Shown piece by piece: positions 54,800 through 62,633 of a stretch of 64,000 bases of DNA. Origin of the DNA: JADJPO01 sp963828555 (lineage in GTDB: Bacteria > Actinomycetota > Actinomycetes > Actinomycetales > Kineosporiaceae). Where the stretch lies: assembly GCA_963828555.1 (NCBI GenBank), contig CAWHEL010000004.1, forward strand, positions 1,054,001-1,118,000. Reading direction: 5' to 3'. Both the position numbers and the translations under genes were made by a program. Position 1 is the first letter of the stretch; every line of letters starts with the position of its first letter. Below the pieces are notes generated by a model, which was not told the origin of the DNA, ran no database searches, and was given only the letters and a program-made list of their open reading frames with translations.

Positions 54800-55843
54800 G
54801 TGACCGTCTCCGAACCAGCCCCCGCGCCGTCCGCCCTCCTGCAGGCCTGCCGACGGGAGGAACCGGCGCACATCCCGGTCTGGTTCATGCGGCAGGCGGG
54901 GCGTTCGCTGCCGGAGTACCGGGCCATCCGCGAGGGCGTGGCGATGCTCGAGTCGTGTCGGCGGCCCGAGCTGATCACCGAGATCACCCTGCAGCCGGTG
55001 CGTCGCCACGGCGTCGATGCCGCGATCTTCTTCTCCGACATCGTGGTGCCGCTGGCTGCGGCGGGCGTCGGGGTGGACATCGTGCCGGGCGTGGGTCCGG
55101 TGGTCGCGAAGCCGTTCCGCTCCCGTGCCGACCTGGACCGGCTGCCCGCACTGGACCCCGCCCAGGTGCCCTACATCACCGAGGCGGTGCAGACGTTGGT
55201 GCGGGAACTGGGGCAGACCCCGCTGATCGGGTTCGCGGGTGCCCCATTCACGCTGGCCAGCTACCTGGTCGAGGGCGGGCCCAGCCGTGACCTGGCCCGC
55301 ACCAAGGCGCTGATGTACGGCGAACCCGGGCTGTGGGCGAACCTGCTGGGCCGGCTGGCCCAGATCTCGGCCACCTTCCTGACCACCCAGATCGCGGCCG
55401 GGGCGCGCGTCGTCCAACTGTTCGACTCCTGGGTGGGGGCGCTGCCGGCCGTCGACTACCGCCGGTTCGTGCAGCCGGCCTCGGCGGCGGTGCTCTCGGC
55501 CGTGCATACGGCTGCGCCGCACGTGCCGCGGATCCACTTCGGGGTGGGCACCGGTGAGCTGCTGGCCGACATCGGCGCCGCGGGGGCCGAGGTGGTCGGG
55601 GTCGACTTCCGGGTGCCCCTGGAGGAGGCCAGCCGGCGGATCGGGCCAGGGTACGCCGTCCAGGGCAATCTCGACCCGGCGCTGTTGTTCGCCCCGTGGG
55701 AGGTGCTCGCCGAGCGGGTGCGCGCCACCGTCGAGTCCGGACGCCGCACGCCCGGCCACATCTTCAACCTCGGCCACGGCGTGCCGCCGTCCGCGGACCC
55801 CGACGTCCTCACACGCATCGTCGACCTGGTCCACTCCCTGTAG
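54800..55843 (+). CDS. hemE: Uroporphyrinogen decarboxylase
   Basis: A 347-residue haem-pathway enzyme: uroporphyrinogen III to coproporphyrinogen III. Signature PVWFMRQAGRSLPEYRAIRE near residue 28 (substrate-binding Arg), then DAAIFFSDIVVPLAAAGVGV with the catalytic Asp, IGFAGAPFTLASYLVEGGPS and VVQLFDSWVGALPAVDYRRF; the C-terminal GHIFNLGHGVPPSADPDVL is the second family signature. The next haem gene, chdC, is 1.2 kb on, but the oxidase gene usually between them is absent. Confidence 0.95.
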   Translation: MTVSEPAPAPSALLQACRREEPAHIPVWFMRQAGRSLPEYRAIREGVAMLESCRRPELITEITLQPVRRHGVDAAIFFSDIVVPLAAAGVGVDIVPGVGPVVAKPFRSRADLDRLPALDPAQVPYITEAVQTLVRELGQTPLIGFAGAPFTLASYLVEGGPSRDLARTKALMYGEPGLWANLLGRLAQISATFLTTQIAAGARVVQLFDSWVGALPAVDYRRFVQPASAAVLSAVHTAAPHVPRIHFGVGTGELLADIGAAGAEVVGVDFRVPLEEASRRIGPGYAVQGNLDPALLFAPWEVLAERVRATVESGRRTPGHIFNLGHGVPPSADPDVLTRIVDLVHSL

Positions 55844-55862
55844 CCGAACCGGCCCATGCGAG

Positions 55863-55944
55863 AACCTGCTCATGCTCCGCAAGGGCACACGTTGGGGGGC
55901 CTTTCAGCCCCAACACATGTACCCCCGCGGAGCATGAGCAGGAT
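55863..55944. repeat. Dispersed palindromic repeat A, copy 4
   Basis: Left arm aacctgctcatgctccgc (55863-55880) and right arm gcggagcatgagcagga (55927-55943) are inverted. Relative to copies 2 and 3 both arms carry a matching change (C to T on the left, G to A on the right), a compensatory pair. Inside is a second stem, gttgggg (55891-55897) with ccccaac (55908-55914). On the minus strand the element directly follows the TGA of the DUF4349 gene. It separates the convergent hemE and DUF4349 genes. Confidence 0.9.
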
Positions 55945-56952
55945 TCAGGGGGTGGGCGGGGCGGGGGAGGTGGGCTGGGGTGCGGGGCGGGCTTGGCGGC
56001 GGCGGGCGGCGAGGCGCCAGAGGGGGAAGACGACCAGGACGCCGACCAGCGCGAACGGCAGCAGGGCGCCGACCAGGGTGATCAGCACCCCGGTGCTGTC
56101 CAGCAGCGCGTTCCAGCCGTCGCGCAGGCCCTGCACGAACCGGTTGTCCTCCTCGGTGGTGGTCTCCACGGCCGGGGTCTGCAGGACGACGGTCAGGCTG
56201 GACATGTCGGCGCGGTCGGCCAGGGTGGCGAGTCGGGCCTGAAGGGCCTCCAGGTCAGCCTCCCGCCGGGTCAGCTCCGACTCCAGCAGCACCACGTCCT
56301 TGAGCGTCTTGGCCTCGGCCAGCAGTTCGCGCACCCGGGCCACGCTGGCCTTCTGGGTCGCCGTCCGGCTGGTCAGGTCGGCGATGTCGCCGGTGACGTC
56401 CTCGGCGGTGGAGGACCGGGAGAGCTCCTTGCCCACTCCGGCGACGCGGTCCAGGGCCTGGCTCAGCTTCGGCTCCGGGATGCGCAGCACCAGCACGGCC
56501 TGGCCTGCCAGGGCCCGGCGGGTCTCCGTCTTGCCCGAGGCGTCGGTGGTGGTGACCGGCGAACCCGGCGCTGCGTACCCGGTGGTCTCGGTGGAGACGA
56601 AGCCGCCGAGGTCGACGGCCAGCTGGCGGATCCGGGCGGCCGGGGCGGCGAGCTGGTCGACCTCGACGATCACCTCGGCGGTGCGCACGATCCGGCGGTC
56701 GGACGACGTCGCGTCGCCTGCCGTGGCGGCCTTGCCCGCCGCGTCCTGCGCCGCCGGCGCCGCCTCGGCCCCGGCGACGGCTCCTGAGCCGGCCTCGGGT
56801 GCCCCGGCAGTGGGAGCACCGCCGGCGACGTCGGCCGCCGGGGCCTCGCCGGCCGAGCTGCTCGAGGAGTCGGAGCCGGAGCCGCACCCGCCGACGGTCA
56901 GGGCCAGCGCCAGCGTGAGCGCGGACAGGGCGGACATTCGGGTGCGAGACAC
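55945..56952 (-). CDS. DUF4349 lipoprotein
   Basis: A 335-residue lipoprotein: signal MSRTRMSALSALTLALALTV with lipobox VGGC, then an Ala/Gly/Pro linker. The DUF4349 domain (RRIVRTAEVIVEVDQLAAPA, ALAGQAVLVLRIPEPKLSQA) contains a predicted coiled coil (about residues 195-260, ESELTRREADLEALQARLAT). A C-terminal membrane helix is STGVLITLVGALLPFALVGV. GTG 56952 is chosen because GGAGG lies 7 nt upstream; ATG 56997 lacks one. The family resembles anti-sigma/PspA-like envelope proteins, and its function is unknown. It occupies the position where the coproporphyrinogen oxidase gene is usually found. Confidence 0.85.
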   Translation of the reverse strand: MSRTRMSALSALTLALALTVGGCGSGSDSSSSSAGEAPAADVAGGAPTAGAPEAGSGAVAGAEAAPAAQDAAGKAATAGDATSSDRRIVRTAEVIVEVDQLAAPAARIRQLAVDLGGFVSTETTGYAAPGSPVTTTDASGKTETRRALAGQAVLVLRIPEPKLSQALDRVAGVGKELSRSSTAEDVTGDIADLTSRTATQKASVARVRELLAEAKTLKDVVLLESELTRREADLEALQARLATLADRADMSSLTVVLQTPAVETTTEEDNRFVQGLRDGWNALLDSTGVLITLVGALLPFALVGVLVVFPLWRLAARRRQARPAPQPTSPAPPTP

Positions 56953-57081
56953 GGCGGGCCTCCAGCGGGGACAGGCGGTCGGTACGTGGATCTTCATGTC
57001 TGTGATGCCTTCATCGGCATCGAGGTTCCTCCCCTGACGTCACGATTCGGTCGCGGTCGCATCCCGAGGGAGAATGCCGCC

Positions 57082-57786
57082 ATGACGTCGAGTGCCCCCG
57101 AGAGCAGACCGAGCGCCCGCGAGATCAACGACACCCTGCGATACACCATGTGGTCGGTGTTCGCCGCCGAGCGGATCGAAGGCCCGCGCGAGCCGATGGT
57201 CGCCGAGGTCGAGCAGCTGCTGGAGTCGCTGGCCGGCAAGGACCTGGTCACCCGCGGCTGGTACGACGTCGCCGGGCTGCGCGCCGACGCCGACGTGATG
57301 GTCTGGTGGCACGCCCCCGCGGTGGAGACGCTGCAGCAGGCCTACCAGGGCCTGCGCCGCACCGCCCTCGGCGCCGGCCTGACCCCGGTCTGGTCCGCGG
57401 TCGGCCTGCACCGGCCGGCCGAGTTCAACAAGGGCCACGTGCCGGCGTTCATGGCGGGGGAGGAACCTCGGGGCTACCTGTGCCTCTACCCGTTCGTGCG
57501 CTCCTACGACTGGTACCTGCTGCCCGAGGAGGAGCGCCGGGCGATGCTGGTCGAGCACGGCATGGCCGCCCGTGGCTACGCCGATGTGCGGGCCAACACC
57601 GTGTCCTCGTTCGCCCTCGGCGATTACGAGTGGCTGCTGGCCTTCGAGGCCGACGAGCTGCACCGCATAGTCGACCTGATGCGCGATCTGCGCGCCGTCG
57701 AGGCGCGCCGTCACGTGCGCGAGGAGATCCCCTTCTACACCGGGCCGCGCTGTCAGCTCTCCGAACTGGTCGCCTCGCTGCCCTGA
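57082..57786 (+). CDS. chdC: Coproheme decarboxylase (ChdC/HemQ)
   Basis: A 234-residue chlorite-dismutase-fold enzyme converting Fe-coproporphyrin III to haem b with peroxide. By alignment from memory to the Corynebacterium enzyme: distal His119 (FNKGHVPAF), catalytic Tyr136 (YPFVRSYDWYLL) and proximal His159 (LVEHGMAARGYADVRANTV). All are present with a constant one-residue offset. It acts after the ferrochelatase encoded at 24.8 kb. ATG 57082 has GAGGGAG upstream. Its 3' end overlaps convergent msrB by 34 nt. Confidence 0.95.
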   Translation: MTSSAPESRPSAREINDTLRYTMWSVFAAERIEGPREPMVAEVEQLLESLAGKDLVTRGWYDVAGLRADADVMVWWHAPAVETLQQAYQGLRRTALGAGLTPVWSAVGLHRPAEFNKGHVPAFMAGEEPRGYLCLYPFVRSYDWYLLPEEERRAMLVEHGMAARGYADVRANTVSSFALGDYEWLLAFEADELHRIVDLMRDLRAVEARRHVREEIPFYTGPRCQLSELVASLP

Positions 57787-58217
57787 GCCGCCACCCGGCG
57801 GATGCTGATCGAGTTGATGCAGTAGCGCTGGTCGGTGGGTGTGGGGTAGCCCTCGCCGGCGAAGACGTGCCCGAGGTGGGAGCCGCAGGTGGCGCAGCGC
57901 ACCTCGGTGCGCAGCTGGCCGAAGGAGCGGTCCTCGACGTACTCCACCGCATCGGTGCTGCCGGGGGCGAAGAACGAGGGCCAGCCGCAGTGGCTGTCGA
58001 ACTTCTCGGTACTGCGGAACAGCTCGGCGTCACAGGCGCGGCAGGTGTAGACGCCCTCGGTGTGGTCGTCGGCGTACTCACCGGTGAACGGCGGCTCGGT
58101 GCCGCCGGCGCGCAGCACGGTGTACTCGTCGGGGCGGAGCCGTTCCCGCCAGGCGGCGTCGTCCAGGGTGACCGGGTAGCGTCGTCCACTCGGTGTCAGC
58201 ACTGCTGTCTCCTTCAT
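57753..58217 (-). CDS. msrB: Peptide-methionine (R)-S-oxide reductase
   Basis: A 154-residue MsrB repairing methionine-R-sulfoxide in proteins. Zinc cysteines are in VYTCRACDAELF and VRCATCGSHLGHVF; the catalytic Cys is in RYCINSISIRRV. The middle signature is KFDSHCGWPSFFAP, which also carries the resolving Cys. ATG 58217. The C-terminal codons overlap chdC on the opposite strand. msrB near hemQ is conserved (Rv2674 / Rv2676c). Confidence 0.94.
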   Translation of the reverse strand: MKETAVLTPSGRRYPVTLDDAAWRERLRPDEYTVLRAGGTEPPFTGEYADDHTEGVYTCRACDAELFRSTEKFDSHCGWPSFFAPGSTDAVEYVEDRSFGQLRTEVRCATCGSHLGHVFAGEGYPTPTDQRYCINSISIRRVAAQGSEATSSES

Positions 58218-58488
58218 CCAGGTGTGGCGCGTCGCCTGGGTGCCATCCGCCTACGGTCAGTTACGGTTTGCTCGTGACCCCACCAGCCCCCCGGCGACGA
58301 CGACACGGACGGCGATGACGCCCGATCGCGCCCCGGCGCCTCCGACGGTACCCGTGACCCCGCCGATGTCCACCGGGGCTGGGCGGGTGGCTGCGGCCCG
58401 GCACACGGCCGGCCAGGGCTCGCGCCGGGCGGCCCGATGGTATGCAGGTCGCCCTGCTCGTCCGGTATCTCCCACTACTGTTGATCCG

Positions 58489-58977
58489 GTGAAGCGGGTG
58501 GCGGCGCTGGTGGAGCCCATCGTGGTGATGGTGCTCGGCGTGGTGCTGGGTCTGGTCGACCAGCGCGCGACCACCGCCTCGGGCTGGTTGCGGGTACCGG
58601 CCCTGGTCGCCGCCCTGATCCTGGTCGCCCAGGCCATCCTCACCATCGAGAACCGGCGCCGGGTCGTGGTCGACCTCCGTGAGGATGACATCGTCACCGA
58701 GTCGACCGAGATCGTCACCGTGCAGCAGGTCACCCTGGCCAACCCCGGCATGGCCGTCTACAAGGGTGCCCCGGCCTCCTCCTCGGAGACCACGACCACC
58801 ACCACCAAGGTCCGTGAGGGCCCGCAGGTGATGTACTTCGTGATGGGTCTGGCGGTCTGGCTGGGCCTGGCCACGCTGGCCAACCCCGGCGCCCCCAAGA
58901 ACCTGCTGCTGCTGTCGCTGCTGGCCTCCTTCCTGCTGTTCTCCGAGGCGTACAAGCAGATGCGCGGGCGCGGCTGA
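58489..58977 (+). CDS. Hypothetical membrane protein
   Basis: A 162-residue protein with helices VEPIVVMVLGVVLGLVD, LRVPALVAALILVAQAILTI, VMYFVMGLAVWLGLATLA and LLLLSLLASFLLFSEAYKQM. A hydrophilic loop between helices 2 and 3 has a Ser/Thr-rich stretch (SSSETTTTTTKVREGPQ). GTG 58489 is chosen because codons just before it (tat gca ggt, cct gct cgt, tct ccc act act gtt gat) lose the genome's GC-rich third position. Frames upstream to 58315 are open but look non-coding. No family recognised. Divergent from msrB. Confidence 0.65.
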   Translation: MKRVAALVEPIVVMVLGVVLGLVDQRATTASGWLRVPALVAALILVAQAILTIENRRRVVVDLREDDIVTESTEIVTVQQVTLANPGMAVYKGAPASSSETTTTTTKVREGPQVMYFVMGLAVWLGLATLANPGAPKNLLLLSLLASFLLFSEAYKQMRGRG

Positions 58978-59013
58978 GGTGTCGCGACGATCGACGGTCG
59001 TCACAATCGAGGG

Positions 59014-60189
59014 ATGACACCCACCTCGACCCCGCGTTCCCTGCTGCGTGCTGTGCTGGTCGGGGGTGGCGCGGTCGCGGCCGTGGGTGCCGGGCTCTCC
59101 GCGGCGGCCACCCTGTTCGCCCGCCGGGTGGTCTCGCCCGAGGACGGCGAGCAGGCTGACGACGTCGAGGTGCTCGGGATCGGCGCCGGCACGGTCACCC
59201 TGCGCGCCACCCCGGAGACGATCGCGCCCGGCCGGTACGGCCTGTGGACGGACGGCGGATCCGGGCATGCCCGGCTCGGTGAGGTGATCGACCACGACGA
59301 GGCCTCGCGCACGGTCACCCGGCGGCTGCTCGGCATCGACGGCGGCCGGCTGCGTGAGGGCAGCGCCCGCTGGAACCAGTACTTCTTCGTCGGCACGCCG
59401 TCCTCGGCGCTCGGCCTGCCCTACCAGGACGTCGCGGTGGAGGGGGAGATCGGGCCGATGCCGGCCTGGTTCGTGCCGCCCGCAGCCGGGGTGCCGGGCC
59501 GGGACACCTGGGCGATCCTGGTGCACGGCCGCGGGGCAACCCGCGAGGAGGGCCTGCGTGCACTACCCGTCCTGCACCGCTCGGGGATCCCCTCCCTGGT
59601 GATCAGTTACCGCAACGACGCCGACGCCCCGGCCTCGCCGGCGCGCCGCTACCACTTGGGCGAGTCGGAGTGGCGCGACGTCGAGGCGGCCGTCGTGCAC
59701 GCGGTCACCCACGGTGCCCAGAATGTGGTGCTCGTGGGCTGGTCGATGGGCGGGGCGATCGCACTGCAGCTGCTCGACCGGTCCTGGACGGCGGACCGGG
59801 TGGCCTGCCTCGTGCTGGACGCGCCGGTGCTCGACTGGCGCGATGTGCTCGACCACCACGCCCGCCTGAACGGCATCCCGGCCCTGCTCGGGCGGATGTC
59901 GCAGTCGCTGCTCGAGCACGCCCATGCCCGCCGGTTGGCCTCCCTGGAGATGCCGCTGTCCCTGGACCGGATGGACTGGGTCGCCCGGGCCCCCGAGCTG
60001 CGGGTGCCGATGCTGGTGCTGCACAGCGACGACGACGAGTTCGTGCCCTCAGGGCCTGCTCAGCGCCTCGCGCTCGCCCGGCCCGACCTGGTCACGCTGA
60101 TCTCCAGCCGCGGGGCCCGGCACACCCAGGAATGGAACGTCGATCCCGACGGATGGGACACCGCCGTGGCCCGCTTCCTGCTCAGCTGA
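59014..60189 (+). CDS. Alpha/beta hydrolase
   Basis: A 391-residue serine hydrolase with an N-terminal membrane or signal anchor (LLRAVLVGGGAVAAVGAGLS). The nucleophile elbow is LVGWSMGGAIALQL; acid LVLHSDDDEFVP; His in SSRGARHTQEWNVD. An unusual 130-residue segment before the hydrolase core (GQADDVEVLGIGAGTVTLRA-like, with LPYQDVAVEGEIGPMPAWFV) resembles the N-terminal part of BAAT/dipeptidyl-type hydrolases found in actinobacteria. Substrate unknown. It starts 37 nt after the membrane-protein gene. It overlaps the convergent glycosyltransferase by 8 nt. Confidence 0.82.
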   Translation: MTPTSTPRSLLRAVLVGGGAVAAVGAGLSAAATLFARRVVSPEDGEQADDVEVLGIGAGTVTLRATPETIAPGRYGLWTDGGSGHARLGEVIDHDEASRTVTRRLLGIDGGRLREGSARWNQYFFVGTPSSALGLPYQDVAVEGEIGPMPAWFVPPAAGVPGRDTWAILVHGRGATREEGLRALPVLHRSGIPSLVISYRNDADAPASPARRYHLGESEWRDVEAAVVHAVTHGAQNVVLVGWSMGGAIALQLLDRSWTADRVACLVLDAPVLDWRDVLDHHARLNGIPALLGRMSQSLLEHAHARRLASLEMPLSLDRMDWVARAPELRVPMLVLHSDDDEFVPSGPAQRLALARPDLVTLISSRGARHTQEWNVDPDGWDTAVARFLLS

Positions 60190-61366
60190 CCGACGTCGCC
60201 TCGGGGTGGGTCAGCTCGAGGGCCACCTTGTAGACCAGGTCGCAGCGCTGCATCACGTCCGCCCATCCGGTGGCCGGCCCGGCGGCCCGGTTGCGTGCGG
60301 CCATCTCTGCCCGCAGCCGCGGCGAGGAGGCGAGCGCCAGCACGGCGTCGGCCAGGCCCTCGTCGTCGTCGGCCAGCAGCCCGTGCTGACCGTCGAGCAC
60401 GAAGTCGGCGATCCCGGTGCGCCGCCGGGCCACCACCGGAAGCCCGGCGCACCGGGCCTCCAGTGCGGCGATCCCGAACGACTCCAGGGTGGCCGGGGCC
60501 AGGTACAGATCCGCCCGGCGGTACAACTCGCGGATGGCGTCGTGGTCGAGCCGCCCAGCCAGCTCGATGCAGCCGGACAGCCGGTGGTGGCGGATCCGGC
60601 GTTCCAGGGCGCGTCGCTGCGGCCCCTCGCCGACCACCACCACCCGCAGCCGCACCCCCTCGGGCAGGCGATCACGTACCTGGCGGACGACGTGCAGCAA
60701 CGCCCGTGGCCGCTTGCGAAGGGCCAGGCGCATTACGCTGACCACCACCACCTCGCCGTCCTCGCGGGGCAGCGGCTCGGTGGCCCAACTGCGCGGGTCC
60801 ACTCCGTTGGGCAGTACCGACACCTCCGCCCGCCGGCCCAGGATCCGGCGCATGGGCTCGGCAGCGAGGTCGCTGACCGCCGTCCACGCCACCGGCCAGC
60901 TGCCCCAGCGGTTCAGCCGATCGGCGACCCGGTAGAGCGCGGACGCCCACCCCCACAACGAGTGCAGGGTCACCGCCACCGGCACACCGGCCCGGGCCGC
61001 GGCCCGTACGGCCAGGATCCCCAGCGGGGAGAGCACGGACAGGTGGACATGGACCACGTCCGGACGCCGCTGCTCCAGCACCGAGGCCAGCATCGCCGCA
61101 CTGCGCCGCACGTGCGGCCACGGGATCGCGGTGCGGTGCACCCCCGGCCCGGCAGCTGCACTGCGCGGGTCGTCGTGCAACCTCGGCCCGGCGCTCCAGG
61201 TCCAGCCGCGGGGGGCACCGGCCGGTGGGGCGCAGGTGAGCAGCTCGACCTGGTGGCCGGCCTCGATCTGGCGGGTGGCGACGTCACGCACCTGGACCTC
61301 TATCCCGCCCTGTTTGGGCAGGTAGGCGTCGGTCACGTGGAGGATCCTCATCACACTGATCGTCAC
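60182..61366 (-). CDS. GT4-family glycosyltransferase
   Basis: A 394-residue GT-B glycosyltransferase. The N-domain opens MRILHVTDAYLPKQGGIEVQ, with VVHVHLSVLSPLGILAVRAA. The C-domain has VVVVSVMRLALRKRPRALLH and the nucleotide-sugar motif LESFGIAALEARCAGLPVVA (EX7E type). It would transfer a sugar to a lipid, saccharide or small molecule. GTG 61366 overlaps the upstream gene's stop by 4 nt; an ATG at 61351 begins exactly at the conserved MRILHVTD. It is part of a four-gene minus-strand string from treZ. Confidence 0.87.
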   Translation of the reverse strand: MTISVMRILHVTDAYLPKQGGIEVQVRDVATRQIEAGHQVELLTCAPPAGAPRGWTWSAGPRLHDDPRSAAAGPGVHRTAIPWPHVRRSAAMLASVLEQRRPDVVHVHLSVLSPLGILAVRAAARAGVPVAVTLHSLWGWASALYRVADRLNRWGSWPVAWTAVSDLAAEPMRRILGRRAEVSVLPNGVDPRSWATEPLPREDGEVVVVSVMRLALRKRPRALLHVVRQVRDRLPEGVRLRVVVVGEGPQRRALERRIRHHRLSGCIELAGRLDHDAIRELYRRADLYLAPATLESFGIAALEARCAGLPVVARRRTGIADFVLDGQHGLLADDDEGLADAVLALASSPRLRAEMAARNRAAGPATGWADVMQRCDLVYKVALELTHPEATSVS

Positions 61367-62139
61367 ACACGGTCCGGGCGGACGACGAACCAGCGGCCGA
61401 TCAGCATCTCGTCGGCGACCAGCAGGTGCGCGGCGCGCACGGGGGAGTGCGCCGGCGTTCCCCAGGCGATCCGCGGGCCGGAGCCGGCGACCAGCAGGGG
61501 TGACAGGGACAGGCAGACCTCGTCGACGACGTCCTCGGCCAGCGCCTGGCCGAGGACCTGCGGACCGCCCTCGAGCAGCACCCGGCGCAGCCCACGCCGG
61601 GCCAGCTCGGCCACCGCCACGGACAGATCCACCTCGTCCTGCCCGGCCACGATCACCCGATCGGCGCCGAGCTGTGCCGTGAGGGCGTCGAGGTCGGCGG
61701 TGGCCGGAGCGATGGCGAAGCCGGACCCCGGGCCCACGGCACCGTCCGGCAGCCGGCCGCTTCGGGTGATCAGGGCCAGCGGCGGCGCCGCCTCCTGGCC
61801 GAGCCGGGCCCGGCGCTCGGCGAACTCGGGCTTGCCCACCGGGCGGCGGTAGCGCTCCGCGCGAGCGGTGCCGGCCCCGACCAGGATCACGTCGGCCACA
61901 CCGCGCAGGGCGGAGAACACCGCGCGGTCAGCCGGACCGCCGATGCTGCCCGACAACGCATCCCCACCCGTGGCCGACCCGTCCAGGGTGGAGATCATGT
62001 TCGCCCGCACCCAGCCCGTCGTCGGCACCGGGTCGGGGTAGGCGTACAGGTCGGCCAGGGCCGCGACAGTGCTCTCCCGGTCGTCGTCCAGGTCGCCGAT
62101 CACGGCGTTGCCGGGCAGCAGCAGACGCAGGGTCGTCAT
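61363..62139 (-). CDS. Pyrimidine reductase family protein (RibD C-terminal domain)
   Basis: A 258-residue protein of the RibD_C/dihydrofolate-reductase-like fold. Seen: WVRANMISTLDGSATGGDAL, VADVILVGAGTARAERYRRP, LARRGLRRVLLEGGPQVLGQ and DEVCLSLSPLLVAGSGPRIA, with the Gly-rich NADPH loop. No deaminase domain and no other riboflavin genes nearby, so it may reduce a different pyrimidine or pterin. Its ATG (62139) overlaps the SufE-like stop and its stop overlaps the glycosyltransferase start. Confidence 0.85.
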   Translation of the reverse strand: MTTLRLLLPGNAVIGDLDDDRESTVAALADLYAYPDPVPTTGWVRANMISTLDGSATGGDALSGSIGGPADRAVFSALRGVADVILVGAGTARAERYRRPVGKPEFAERRARLGQEAAPPLALITRSGRLPDGAVGPGSGFAIAPATADLDALTAQLGADRVIVAGQDEVDLSVAVAELARRGLRRVLLEGGPQVLGQALAEDVVDEVCLSLSPLLVAGSGPRIAWGTPAHSPVRAAHLLVADEMLIGRWFVVRPDRV

Positions 62140-62633
62140 GGCCGGCTCACCTCTGGGGTCGGGTCCGGGCCCGGGGTCTCGATCGACCGGCGCACCTGAC
62201 GCTTGATCCGGAACACCATCGCGTTCATGCCACGCAGCCGCAGCGGGCTCACCACGGCGCGCAGGCCGAGGCGCAGCGCGATGTCGTCCGGCACGGCGAG
62301 CAGGTCCGCGGCCGCCAGCCCGTCCAGCCCCTGGTGCAGGATGGCGGCGAACCCGCGGGTGGTCGGCGCCTCCGCCGGGGCGTCGATGTACACGTGCGCC
62401 GGCCGGGCAGGGTCCTCGGCGGCCGGGGTCACCTCGACCTGCAGGAAGAGGGGGGACTGGCACTCCTGCACCGGCTCCATCCGCTCGCGGTGGGCCGCGA
62501 TGTGTGCGGGCAGCGGCGGCAGCTCAGCGCCCAACTCGATCAGCAGCTGGAGCTGGTCGCCGGCGCCGAGCGCGGCGAAGTCGGCGGCGAGCTCGGCCAG
62601 GGGGGCCGGCAGGCGGGCGTCGTCGTCGCTCAT
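62136..62633 (-). CDS. SufE family protein
   Basis: A 165-residue SufE-like sulfur acceptor. The key loop is PVQECQSPLFLQVEV, whose Cys accepts sulfur from a cysteine desulfurase in characterised members. LAELAADFAALGAGDQLQLL at the start and GLDGLAAADLLAVPDDIALR in the middle match the fold. The C-terminus is basic (MVFRIKRQVRRSIE). No desulfurase is next to it, so the partner is elsewhere. The start overlaps the treZ stop by 1 nt. Confidence 0.88.
   Translation of the reverse strand: MSDDDARLPAPLAELAADFAALGAGDQLQLLIELGAELPPLPAHIAAHRERMEPVQECQSPLFLQVEVTPAAEDPARPAHVYIDAPAEAPTTRGFAAILHQGLDGLAAADLLAVPDDIALRLGLRAVVSPLRLRGMNAMVFRIKRQVRRSIETPGPDPTPEVSRP

Noticed and set aside
58222..58488. N-terminal extension of the membrane protein at 58489
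   Set aside because: Codons just upstream of 58489 lack the GC-rich third position typical of genes here, and the extension is Pro/Arg low complexity.
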